From Voacanga thouarsii (Eukaryota; Streptophyta; Magnoliopsida; Gentianales; Apocynaceae): a stretch of 64,000 nt of DNA. The translations under genes were made by a program, and so were the position numbers. Below, one piece after another: positions 35,975 through 47,500 of this stretch; position 1 is the first letter of the stretch, and every line of letters starts with the position of its first letter. Below the pieces are notes generated by a model, which was given only the letters and a program-made list of their open reading frames with translations, made no database searches and had not been told where the DNA came from. The stretch is taken from positions 682,001 to 746,000 of the forward strand of contig JANUWF010003376.1 of assembly GCA_026120185.1 (NCBI GenBank). Direction: 5' to 3'.

Positions 35975-38900
35975 TATAACACCCCATATTTCCATAACGT
36001 AGTGAGTTGTAACTTTATGAGATGTCGTCCCGTCTAATTACCCAGACAAGAGGTCTTTATAACAACTTCATCCAATATGCAGTGGAAATTCTTTTTCAAA
36101 ATTACATTTATTGAATATAGTAAAGTACATAGAATCTGAATTCAGATACATATACTCGAGGGTATAACATGAGCCTCTAGAAGTCCACTACGCTTCCGTT
36201 GCACTTCGATCCCTAAAATTTTTTAAAAGAAATAACACACATGTGAGCGTAAAGCTCAGTAAGTCCCATGTGTGCTAGTATTTTTCACTGAAAAGATCTC
36301 ATGAAGAGTAATCTCAATATAAGCAAGCTAGTTCAGAAATTTCTCGTGTGAAAACATTCTCAAAACAAGTATTCTAAGGATTTCAAGTGAAAATGTCCTG
36401 ATTCAAGTATTCAGGAATTCTAGTATAAAATATTCAGATTCAAGTATTCAAGCATTTGAGTATTCAGGTATTCAAGTATAGTCAGTGCTTACACCAAGTA
36501 GTTAAGTTAGTGCGTACGCCAAATGAACAAGTCGGTGCATACGTTAGGTATTCAAGTTAGTGCTTACGCCAAGTAATCAAGTTAATGCTTACACTTTAGT
36601 GCATACGCCAAGTATTCAACTAAGTGAATGCGCCAAGTATTTCAGTTAGTGTTTACGCCAAGTATTTAAATTAGTCCTTACACCAAGTATTCAAATTAGT
36701 ACTTACGCCAAATATTCAAGTTAGTCATGTATTGGATTCAAGGATTGACAAGTTCAAAAATTCAATATTTATATTGTTTATCATGTTTCCAAATCCATAT
36801 AGAAAGCTTGCACATGAGCACATCAGGAAACCATATTCTATATCAGGAAATTACTTTACCAAAACCGAGATTTGGAAATTGAAAAGATCGCACGAGATAT
36901 TTCATATTCAAGATATTCAAAAAACTGAGTGTTTAATGGTGCTTTCAAAATCAAGTGTAACATTCATCCCATAATATATCAGGAAAGTATTAACTGTATC
37001 AGGAGAGCACATGATCGTTTTAAGAAAACACTTAGCTAAAACAGGATTAAAAAAGGGAGTGGGACTCACTTCGTGTCCTACGTTATACTGCATTCGTAGT
37101 CCTTAAATCTTTGCGAGACCTTTAAGGTAGCACCCTACATTGGTCATCATTTCACACTTCCTTTAGTATTCTAGAGTTCACAACCAACACATATCACCAA
37201 CTATATGTTATTAATGATGTTACCAAATTTCCTATTCCTTCATCTCTTGCTCATCATAATATAAAGATTTGAGAATATCAAAGGTTCACTTATCCATTCC
37301 TTTATTTCATTCCTCAAATAAATATACGAAACTTTCATATGCTTCCTTGATCCTTCATGTATCGAATGTTACACACGAATCAACATATGAATTTATTCCT
37401 TTATCAACAAAATCTATGCATTTCCTCCTTCTTGGCACACTTGTTTGTTCATATCATAACTTTTGATTCATAAGTCTAATTGATGTCAAACAAGTTCTAA
37501 AATGTCCTCAAGACATTTCTTTATGATTTTCAATTCATGAACCACTGATTTCCCTTCTCATTTCATTCAGTTTTGCTTACAACATCTCAGCTTCTCAATC
37601 CCGTCACAGTTTTGGCAGCTTGGGGTATTTTCATCATAACTTTTTATTCACAACTCTAAATCATGTAAAATTGGTCCCAAAATAATATTAAGACATTTAG
37701 ATACAAGTTTTAGGTCATGGGGTTCCAAATAAACATTCCAATTTGTACAGTTTATTCATTCTTCAAGGCCACTCGGGATTTTCTTCAAAGCAGAATTTTT
37801 GTTTTGCTTCACACTATCTATCTATTCTACTTTAATCCTAACAATTATATAACACTTAAACCATCTTAAATTCCATCATAATGGCCGTCAATCCTCTGAT
37901 TTATAGAAATACTTAGTCTATCAAAATCATATTTTCCAACATCAAGTTCAACAAGTGCAAACAACAACATTAACAATTCATTTTCTTTATGATTAAGCTA
38001 GTTTTATTTCATTTCTTACACCTTCTTGTGCAGCCATGAACAACCACCCAAACCACCATCAATACACCTTCATATACCATATAAACATAGCATATAAACC
38101 CTCAAACAAACTAGCACACATATGCACACACCAATCTTCACCAAACATAGAAATCATGCTAAACAAATTCACATCTTCCATATTTTCTCAACAATATTCA
38201 TACCATAATAATTCTTGCAATGAAATCTACAACTTTAGTTCATGAAGTATAGCTTTTTACCTTATTTGTGTGATTCTCCAAGCTCAATTTCCCCCATTTT
38301 CTTCCTTTTTCTCTTGAGAAATGTTTTCTCTCTCCTTTTTTTGCCTTTTTTTTTTCCTATTTTCTCTTGCTTTTCTTTCCCTTCTCCTTTCTTTTTCTCT
38401 TCCTTTTCCTTTTTATTATTGCTGCCCGTTTTTCTTGCTGAAAACCAGCCTTCTCACCGCCATTCTCTTGGTCCAAATTGTGATCAAAGTTGGTCACAAG
38501 GTCAACCATTGTGGGCTATCCAATTTTCAACTATTTTTCCTATTGGTTAATTTAATTAATTCCTTAATTATTAATTCTATTCAATAAACTTTTACAATAA
38601 AATAATCCCACAAATATTTTACTCCCCCAATGGTATTTTGACACTTGTTTTCATCCTTCAATCATATTACGATGCTTGTCTTAATATCGACCACACTTTA
38701 GAATTTTCCTCAAAAAATAACTGTAATTTCGGTCCGTATTGGAAAAATATTTTATTCCACCAATAGAATCTATAATTTTTATTGAATTCAATAGTGGGAA
38801 TCAAAATTCTCAATTCCTTCTCAGTTCTTTCCAAATTGCGGTCAAAATCTTGATCGCTGTCAAAATTACGATATTGCCCCTGATAGCTTAATTTATACTA

Positions 38901-39185
38901 GGATATTCATCTCATTGTACTAATCAACTTTTGTTCTAGGCTTATACCCAAATTCTCACTATATTTAAAGTAGTCGCAATCTGAAGATTTAGGATATAGG
39001 TAGAACAAATTCAAAATTCAATTCAAGTCCCCATAATTTCAAATCTCCAATAATTCCCCTAAATATTTTTATTATACCAAAACGTTCATCTCATTATACT
39101 GGTTATTTCTTGTTCTGGTCATTTATACAAATTCTTATTCTATACATAGTAGTATCCAATTAAAGTACAGAAGTGAGGGTTAACA
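35975..39185 (-). repeat. 5' LTR of the minus-strand Gypsy (~3.2 kb)
   Basis: Bounded by the PBS-proximal TATAACACCCC (probably decayed from the TGTAACACCC seen in many Gypsy LTRs) and, at the far end on the minus strand, TGTTAACCCTC at 39185. It is non-coding and contains a ~26-bp tandem array (36480-36730) and a T/C-rich tract (38270-38440). The right edge is less certain because low-complexity DNA follows and the partner LTR is not in the window. Confidence 0.7.
36480..36730. repeat. tandem array of ~26-bp units inside Gypsy LTR
   Basis: About nine degenerate units around GTTAGTGCTTACGCCAAGTA plus TTCAA. Spacing stays near 26-28 bp. Possible LTR regulatory repeats. Confidence 0.9.
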
Positions 39186-39304
39186 CACACACACAAATAT
39201 ATAATATAATATAATATATAATAATATATATTATATTATATTATATTATCTCTCGTGTGTGTGTGTGTGTGTATGAATATATGTATATATTAGTATATAT
39301 ATAA

Positions 39305-39345
<41 letters not shown>
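39183..39345. repeat. microsatellite cluster with AC/AT/GT inverted repeat
   Basis: (AC)n, an AT palindromic tract, then (GT)n at 39183-39272, followed by a (TA)n run (about 39310-39344). The AC and GT runs are complementary, so 39183-39272 can fold into one long hairpin. Confidence 0.92.
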
Positions 39346-40240
39346 CTTAAAACCTAACGCATTTACAAAGATAGGTACAACAAATTAACGATCTAACTAT
39401 TAGATCTGTCGCACTTGATAAGAAAAGTATTATGACTAAATTTGAATATAATCGGATATATTTTGCCATATAATCTCTAAAAATGCCCAAAATCTAATGC
39501 ATTTACAAAGATATGTATATCAAATTACTGATCCAACCATTAAATTTGTTGAACTTGGTTAGAAAAGTGTTATGATCAAATTTGAACATAATCAGATATA
39601 TTTCACCACGTAATCAGTATAATATCTATTAAAATGCCCAAAACCTAACACATTTACAAAGATAGACTTATCAAATTAATGATCTAATCATTAGATCTAT
39701 TGAAATTGCTAAGAAAATTATTATAACCAAATTTGAAGGTGATCAGATATATTTTGGTATATAATCTAGTATAATCTCTATTAAAATGCCCAAAACCTAA
39801 CGCATTTACAAAGATGGGCATAACAAGTTAATGATCTAACTATTAGATCTGTTGAACTTCCTAAGAAAATTGTTATATCTCAATTTGAAGATAATCGGAT
39901 ATATTTTACAACATAATCTGGAATAACATCTATAAAAATGCCCAAAAATTAACATATTTACAAAGATAGGCATATCAAATTAATAATCTAACCATTAGAT
40001 TTCAACAAACTTGCTAAGAAACTTATTATGACCAAAGTTGAAGGTAATCATATATATTTTATCATGTAATCTAGCATAATCCCTATTAAAAAGCCCAAAA
40101 CCTAACGCATTTATAAAGATAGGCGTATCAAATTAACGATCCAATCGTTAAATCTATTAAACTTGCAAAAAGAAGTGCTATGACGAAATTTAAAGATAAT
40201 TAGATATATTTTGGTACTTAATCTAGCATAATCTCTAATT
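39346..40240. repeat. tandem array of ~152-bp satellite-like units
   Basis: The anchor atttacaaag recurs at 39361, 39501, 39652, 39804 and 39956, and as atttataaag at 40109. Spacings are 140, 151, 152, 152 and 153 bp. Each unit also carries aatgcccaaaacctaacgc, a gatctaac(c/t)attagatct block and an aatcggatatattt block. Divergence between units is substantial, so the array is not recent. Confidence 0.93.
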
Positions 40241-40670
40241 GTAATCCCACATATGCTCCTATTTTAGGATTAGGGCTTAAGTGTCAAATTATTGTTAAAT
40301 CGTAATTAAGGATTATGTTTTAGTTTGACAAATTATTCTAGTCTCTATTGGACTTATTTTTTCCTAAGTTTTGCTAGAGTAATAAATTTGGATGCATGAT
40401 AATATCTCTGTTATCATTGTTTTTACCTTTTAAATCCAAATTTAAACACTTCTTTTGTTGTATGTGTATTTGCATATAAGTAGCCAAGTAGAGTATCCAG
40501 TGATTGAATCACACAAAAGCATATGGATATTAAATACTTTAACAGACTTTCTGTTTTCTTTTCCTCTATATTCTGAATAAGGACAATAGATTTTGTTGAG
40601 GAAACCCATGTAGTCCCAAGTAACTTTGATAAGAAGCATCTCAAAAAAACAGCAATAAAAGCTCTACAAT
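40236..40670 (+). other. possible solo LTR fragment
   Basis: Begins TGTAATCCCACA, has a TATAAGTAG-like box (about 40477) and ends in an A-rich AATAAAAGCTCTACA. This is LTR-like, but I find no matching TSD and no partner copy. Confidence 0.3.
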
Positions 40671-40738
40671 TTCAATGTCATTGGTTAGATGTTTTTCAGA
40701 CTTCTATTTGATCAAGGTGCTTTGTAAGTCACTCTAGA

Positions 40739-41208
40739 TGTTCAAATGGGTTGAATTGTCTAAAAATTGGGGTTCCAATAGATGGGAGATATTTGTTTAG
40801 AGCAATAGCACATGTTGCATGCTTGAGGAGAGGGGAAGAGGTTTCTCACGAGAATCATTAGAGGGAACTTGCTCATGAATTAAGAGCTCAGGTGTGTTTC
40901 TAGCTTTTTTGGGATTAGTTGTTTTCCATTTTTGCAATTTTTTTATCATTTGATTCATTTTGGAAGCTTTCGTAGGTTGTTGAAGAGCTCTTAAAGAGGC
41001 GAAAAGAAGCAGAATGATGAGCTCTTTTTGCATGTTTGTTGTAGTTTTTATGCGCTTACGGTACATTTTTGTGATGTACATGATATTCATCTTGGTTTTA
41101 TAATAAGTTTATTGAATGGGATTTTGATGCTTATGTTCAAAGAATTGAAAAGCCATATGTTTGGGGTAGGGAACGTGAGTTGTTCATGACTTCTCATGTA
41201 CTCAAGTG
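40739..41208 (+). pseudogene. OTU-type cysteine protease (deubiquitinase) pseudogene fragment
   Basis: OTU proteases remove ubiquitin and use a Cys-His-Asp centre in a DGRCLFR-type motif. Exon 1 (40739-40891) reads PIDGRYLFRAIAHVACLR, then ELAHELRAQ. Exon 2 (40976 to about 41017) reads VVEELLKRRKEAE. Exon 3 (from 41108) reads FDAYVQRIEKPYVWG and ELFMTSHVLK. This is the order of plant OTU genes. The Cys codon is TAT (40790-40792), giving Tyr. TAG at 40859-40861 and TGA in place of the expected Trp at the end of exon 2 also break it. Introns with GT/AG edges remain, so it arose from genomic DNA and not from an mRNA copy. Confidence 0.8.
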
Positions 41209-42619
41209 AGTGCTTTTTACTATATTCTCTCATTTCAATTGTCTTTGATCATTTCAATTTTCTGTACTACGGTAATAATGAGTTATGCTATTTTGTTTGA
41301 TGCTTTGGTCTTACTTTGTTCATGGTTCAATATTTTCCTAATTTAACCTAAACTTTTAAGTGGATAATCGGTTTTGAAAGTTATTTTTACATTCATAATT
41401 GATTATAAAATTACAATAATCGAGTATGTACTTTTAATTGGCAACTTTACATATCCCTCAAGAAACTGTCTTCCTCTCTTCTTTTCTGATTCATTCTCCA
41501 AAACCCTACCCCGCAATATCTCCCACAATGTCACTGTTTCTGTCAGGTCCAATCCCTTCTCTTTTAGGCAAATGGCACAATTTAATCGTCGAACAATTGT
41601 GTGGCAGTGATTGCGGAAGCTGCAACAATGGTTAGCTCAATGGCCACTATAATGATTAGCTCTGATGGAATGTTTTTTTGTGATGCTAAATGAGAGCTGT
41701 TTGGAACTCAAATAACATGCGCTTAGTAATCTCAATATCTGCATTGACTACCATTGGCCTGACATTTCTACCTCCGTCTCCACGATGTATTTCTCAATTT
41801 ATTTCTATTCTCACTTTATATGCATTTGTGTGTTTGTGTGGAAGTATAGATGTGTTTATTTGGCTATGTTATTGAGGATTAGGGGTTTTCTGGGTGGGTT
41901 TGTAGTTGATTTTTTTTGGATTTTGGTAGGATGTGTCAAAGATATTGACCGATCAATTAAGTTTGGTTTCAATGCGAGATTGTAAGTTTTATTGATGTAT
42001 TTTATTGAGCTTGGTTGTATTGATGTCTATTATACATTTTTTTTTCTCAATTCCAATAGAATATCATTGATGAAGTATTATTTCATAGTTGATTGTATAT
42101 TTTCTGAATGATAATCGATTGTAACTTTTATATTATATATAAATTATCATCGATTATAAACTTAGAAATTATTGATTATAGGAATTGTTTTGAATGTTGT
42201 TATCGACATATTAATCCAAAGATGATATTAAAATTCTGTGAGCTAATATATAAGTTTTATAAACCACAAGGAGTCAAAGTACATTAATTCTTTATTTTTG
42301 TCACATAAAAAACTTTATTTTTTTGTTTTTTCATCAATATATAAAAATAGTATATAACATAAAATAATGATATCAAGTACAACGCATGAGTATCTTGCTA
42401 GTATAAAACTAATACTTCTAGATATCTGCAAGTTCATGATGAGAAATGGCATTGACAGAACTAGCTCCACACTCCAAAACTTTTTAAATTTTAATATTTT
42501 TTAATAAAATTAATTTTTAAAAATATATATCTAAAAAATTTATCTTTTGCGCTTTCAAAATTTTTTGAAAAATTATAATATTATTTGTAACATATCTTCT
42601 TATATAATTCGTTTTCAAA
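41209..42619. other. unassigned AT-rich interval
   Basis: No gene recognised. A short, less AT-rich patch (about 41440-41640) and open frames at 41690-41985 show no family motif I can name. At 42371-42400 there is acaacgcatgagtatcttgctagt, a motif with a relative at 55191. Confidence 0.4.
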
Positions 42620-42831
42620 TGTAAGTTTCTAATTTCGTCCGTAACAAATAGAAACGTCCACCCATGGACTGATGAAGTGTTGGGGTCATTTTTTCGCAAC
42701 TCGGAAGTTGAAGTTCTCCTTGCATGTTTGAAAGAGATCCACACATGAGAGGCTAATGGCAGCAATGGAAGGCTTTCAGGTGGCGATCGGGTTTGGATTT
42801 CACAGGTTAATCTTGGAAGGCGAATCCCATA
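42620..42831 (+). pseudogene. RNase H-like (RVT_3) fragment, left part
   Basis: The plus-strand frame gives MAAMEGFQVAIGFGFHRLIL followed by EGESH. This matches the helix-strand region of plant RVT_3 RNase H-like domains (…AI.LGF..VI.EGDS). It is interrupted by CACTA-2 at 42832. Removing CACTA-2 and one ATA copy continues the frame in phase into 51432-51495. The domain occurs at the ends of plant LINE polyproteins and in host-like genes; which applies is unclear. Confidence 0.65.
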
Positions 42832-43276
42832 CACTACAAGAAAAAAGGAGTTTTCGCAACTATATTATTTACGTCGGATGAATTTGGTTGCAAATGAGCA
42901 TTCAATTACATCGAAAAAAATATTCGTTGCAAATATCATGTACCTTTAATATTATGCAATGAAAATTGATCAATTGCAACAGAAGTATGTAGTTGCATGA
43001 ACCATCTTTATTTACGACAAAAATGATAACCTTTTGCAATGAAAAAAATGATAGCGATTATAATTTGAATATTGATATTTTATTTTTTAATTTAATTTAA
43101 AGTAGTTTTAAAAACAAATCTTAAGTGAATTTAAAAATAAATTTAAAATTAATAATATTTATTAACATTATGATTTATAAGTAAATATTAATCAAGTCTT
43201 GTAATTATCCATTTATTTGTGGGGAAAAAAAGTACCAAAAGAATATATATTAAAAAGGTTTCAAAGAAATTTTTGC

Positions 43277-43620
43277 CACTACAAGAAAAGATGGTTTCCG
43301 CTACCATTCTTTTGTGGGGGATAGATTTTCGTAGTAAATAAATTATTATTTTCAATAAAAATAATTTTGCTGCAAATAATTAAGTATTTGCTAGTTTTAT
43401 AATGAAAATTTACCATTTTTAACAAAAATAAACGGTTGAAAATAAGTCTATTATTTTCGATGTAATTTTTCTTAATTTGATCACAATTATATTTTCCTAA
43501 TAAAAACTTATATTTCCAACAAAAAATGTTGGTTAGAAATAATTTTATTATTTTTGAAAAAACATTTTATCTTTTACGATGACTAATTTAGTTGCAATCA
43601 AAATTTCAAATTAAACTATA
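43277..43620. mobile_element. second CACTA-like left end nested in CACTA-2
   Basis: CACTACAAGAAAAGATGG at 43277 followed by attttc/gaaaat-type subterminal sequence unlike the gttgcaa motifs outside it. No matching right terminus was found, so the inner element is truncated or its right end has decayed. Confidence 0.6.
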
Positions 43621-44499
43621 TATAATGTTATTTTTTTTACTTTATTCTGTTAAATTTACTCTCTCTTTTTTTTTTTTTTTTGGAGGGATAGTGGTTTTTC
43701 TCACTCACTAATTTTGAAATGGCTTTTTTTAGATAGTAATTGTGAAATGTTTATAAAAAAATTCAAAAGAAAAATAAAAAATTAAAGTATTGTTTAGGGG
43801 AAAAAATAGAAAAACTTGGTGGAATCAAAGACCCCCCACGTTGCAACAACTTAAAAAAAAAATGGAAAAAAAAAGTTATTCACAACAAAAAAGCAAAAAG
43901 CAAAACTTCATAATCAACATTTTGGTATCCTCAGTTTGCTCCCAACTGTGGTTGAGCCCCAAAAAGGGCATCTCAAGCTTCTTATAGTGCTGCTTCTTCA
44001 AGAAAATGAAAATCCAAGAGCCATCTCCATCTCGAGGTTTCTTCTCGGCTCGAGTCTGGTTGATGGTGCTTACTGCTAGCACTCTCAATCGCAGGGGTAT
44101 GGTTGGTTGGGGTCGCCATCTCTATTTTTCCTTTCAAGCCCTTCTCTGCCTTCTCGGATTTTCCTTTCCCTTGCTCCCAAAACATCTATTCCCTCCAAGC
44201 CCGACAGTTACGCAATATGGAATCCTAAATATGATCCAAAAATGCTATGATATTTCTATCCGAAATTGTCTACTAAACGCTGTTGCGAGCTATTGCAATC
44301 CTCGAGTAACAAGTATGTTCTTTTTCTTTTTTCTTTTCATAAGATTGTGTCCTAAAATCCATTGAAAAAACTTGTGGGACTGCATCAATTTGTACTCATT
44401 TTCTAATTCTTTTCTCTCTATTAATTAATTGATTCTTCATTTTTTTTTTTATTTGGGTGGGGGGAGGGGGTCGAAGTGTTCATTTATCTCTAATGCTAA
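43621..44499. other. unassigned interval inside CACTA-2
   Basis: T-runs (43665-43681, 44438-44449) around a less AT-rich block (43920-44290) that could be a captured exon or leader. No protein family recognised on either strand. Confidence 0.4.
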
Positions 44500-45210
44500 A
44501 ATGCTTGTTACACTAAACCCATTTGACATACTCAAGAACCAGCCAAAATTAAGAAATTCTAGTATAAGAGAAACTAAAATTATACACTGCCATTTACTAA
44601 GGACCAATAGGTTTAGTTTCAGTACTTTTACATCTAATATTCTGCTCGATTTTTACATTAAATGTGGTAGTATTGATTTTGCATTTAACTTATTTGAAAA
44701 AATTCCAAAGCCAAATATGATTCCTTGGAATTTGACAATTTGGGTTGTGATAAGAATGTTCTTTTGAGGACTCCTGGAGATTCTTTTATATGATGCATTA
44801 TGTGAGTGTGGATGGTCATTGTTATACTTATGGGGTTTTGCTTTAGCTTTTAGAGCTTTGGAATGTCTATTGTGGGGGGAGCAGGTTTATGGGTTTGGGA
44901 TGAAAAATGGTTTTTTTTTTTTTTTTTTTTGAATGGTTATATGAGGACTTGAATGATAGATTTGTTTTTTGGTTGTATTAGGTTCAAAGATGCTTTGAGG
45001 GTGTTCTACGATGTATTCTGTGGGAATGTGGTCTATTAAAACTGAGCTGGTCTTTGATGTGTTTGTCTGTAGTTTTCTTTTCGTAATGTACTCCAAGTGT
45101 AGTAGTTTGGAGGAATTTTATGAAGCCTTCAATATTCTTGAAGGCAAAGATACTGTTTCATGGTCCTCTATTATTGCAGGCTTTGTTAGTAATGTAAGTG
45201 TAGCTAATGC
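44500..45210 (+). pseudogene. captured pentatricopeptide repeat (PPR) gene fragment
   Basis: PPR proteins bind organellar RNA. Visible repeats are IIHCHLLRTNRF, NILLDFYIKCGSIDFAFNLF then EKIPKPNMIPWN, and after gaps and frame changes RFKDALRVFYDVFCGNVV, MYSKCSSLEE and EGKDTVSWSSIIAGFV. The last blocks belong to later repeats, so an internal part is missing. Frames shift at about 44765 and 44880, near the T-run 44909-44930. The set is PLS-type (SW at repeat ends). It is clearly a decayed partial copy. Confidence 0.85.
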
Positions 45211-45641
45211 AACTGATTGCTTTAAAAAAAAAAAAAAAAAACATCTTCAAATGGTTGTTTGTTAGAAGTTGGATCACTTAGGGAAATATGATCTATTTTA
45301 TTTCGGTTTCTGATAGTCTCAATTTATACCACTTATGTTATGCATTAAGTTGATTGTCGCTCTTGTAGACAGTTAACTATTGCTTTTCTAATGAGTTTTG
45401 AACCCTTGTCTCCTCCTCTACTCTTTGAGGTTTCAGTAAGCTTTAATGTTGCGCTACTATGTCCACATGCACAATATCATTTTATTGCTTTGCTTAGTTA
45501 TATTCCACTAATGGTTAGCGTCAGACATCATGTGGACCTTAAGCAATGGAACTTTAGGTTCTCACCGATAAATGATGATGTTTCATCTTTGTGATGTAGC
45601 ACTAGGAACACCTTTATGCATGCAAGGCTAACAAACACTAT

Positions 45642-46345
45642 CTCCTTTATCATCACACACTGGCAGAACTGAATAATATAGTTCTTTTGACTGAGAAACA
45701 TAATCCTGATGACCTATCAAGGAATTCACGGAGGCAGCTTTCTTGTTCTAATGAGACAGCGTTGCCAAGAAAGGTTTGGGTTACCATTTTTTTTCTTTTG
45801 TTTTTGAATTGCTGTTCGTGGTTGCCACTTAAACTAATTTGCAACTAGGTTTTAAGATATTTCTCTTCCTCTCTTCATCCCTTCCAACCTGGTTATATTT
45901 CCTTTATGGTTTAATTATTGGTTTTAGTTTGAAATCTTATAGTGGACTGTGTTATAATATCTGATATGTGTCTCAACTTTATCTTTTGTAGGTTAAAGGA
46001 GGCTATGTCACACATGCTCAGCTTGCTGAAGAATGGCTATTGAAGTCTTGCAAGATTCTTGAGAATCCATACTGCGGTGATTCTTATGCCAGTGCAATAA
46101 AAGTAGCTGGACAGTTTCTTTGGGCTGGTTCTAAAATGGATCCAGTGAGCTTGCAGTTTTAAGTAATGTGCTTTCTGCCTGGGTAATTAGTTATTCCTAT
46201 AGCGAATTGAGATGCCTCTTGCCATATGGTTATAGGTGCGAGACACAACAAAGAAATTGGTTGAAGCATAGAATTGGGCAGAAGTTGTGAGAGCTTGCAT
46301 CTCTAGAGTGGAATCTTGTTCTCATCATTGCAAGTGTCTTACGGT
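45642..46345 (+). pseudogene. captured KDM5/JMJ17-type demethylase fragment (PLU-1 region)
   Basis: Plant JMJ17-like histone demethylases carry a PLU-1-like helical region. Three exons with GT/AG borders are seen. 45642-45773 reads YHHTLAELNNIVLLTEKHNP. 45992-46144 reads AQLAEEWLLKSCKIL, then SYASAIKVAGQFLWAGSKMD. 46236 to about 46345 reads VRDTTKKLVEA, stop, NWAEVVRACISRVES. The exon 2/3 join gives DPVRD in phase, as in the family. A TAG interrupts exon 3. No catalytic JmjC domain is present. Identification rests on remembered family pattern (PLU-1, WAGSEMDPVRD type). Confidence 0.72.
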
Positions 46346-47500
46346 GTTTGTTCTTGTGACAGATTAGAAGTCAATTCTTGTAGCTGAGGTGGAAATTTCT
46401 AAGATCTCATTTGGATAAACAAGTGGAAATCCTTTGCTGCTAAGGTTTGCTTTGTAGTCCTTTTTTAGTTTAAATCTTCTACTTTGTTCTGTACTTCTTT
46501 TTTTTTTTTTTTTAATTAATCGTTTGCTCTTAGTTTTCTGCATAGTCCAGCTATTTCTTAATTTTCTGCTTAGTTTTGTGCACACTTGGAGGAAACTGAG
46601 CTTTATTTATCCTATTTTCTTAGTTTTCTATCTGTTTTATATTTTCCTCACAACCTTACTCTTTATATTTTCCCCCTCTTATCTAGAAAGATCCAAGGGG
46701 ATTAGTTTCTTACATTGTTTACCAGTCTTAACCAAAATGAAACTTCTCAATAGTTGCCACCCTATACAATCTTGATCACAATGTGTTGACAAAAGGGAGA
46801 AAATAATACTTTTCCTACTTGCTCAACTATTTTCTGGGTTAATTTGTAGTATGTATAGTTGATGCTTGTTTTTATATACTCCCTTAGTGCATCTATTATA
46901 CCATACCAGTACTTTTGTCATCAAATTTACCTGAACAGAAGAAAATTTACATATTTAGCTATTCAATCTCTTTTAGAAAATGAAAAGAATCATACTATTC
47001 ATTTTGGTCTCTCCTCTAATGTATCTATAACCCATATACAGTTGTTAGAATATCATGTCATTCTTTCCCACCTGTTGCATCTCTTCTTTCTCGATTTAAT
47101 TTTTTTTCTTGCTATGTGAACCATCTTTAGCACCTTCCCATCCTTTCACTTAGGGGAAAGCTGAGAAGTAGATGGAAAGGTGCTATAGATGATCATCACT
47201 CACTGCTGTTGTAAATGTCCACATATATAATTATCCCTAATATTGCATGAGACTGAAAAACTGATCATCCAAAACCTAGAACATCCATATGCAAAACTAG
47301 CCCATAGAGCATAAAATATGAAAATACACTAGCTATATTTAGCATGGTGAAGCAAAATGCGTTTGAAATTGGACAGGTAGCTTTTGTTTGTTGTTTTAGT
47401 CAATTTTTTAGCCAGTTATTGCTTGATTTGCTACTAGCATTTGTTAAATTCTACAGGTAATCTTGTATTGTTCTTATTTATTAAATTCTGAAGTTTATTA
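46346..47500. other. unassigned interval between captured fragments
   Basis: AT-rich, with a T-run (46498-46513). May contain intron sequence of the flanking captured genes. No coding match recognised. Confidence 0.4.

Noticed and set aside
38242..38587. Open frames rich in Phe/Leu/Ser, resembling membrane proteins
   Set aside because: Produced by a T/C-rich tract inside the Gypsy LTR; two overlapping frames give the same type of composition.
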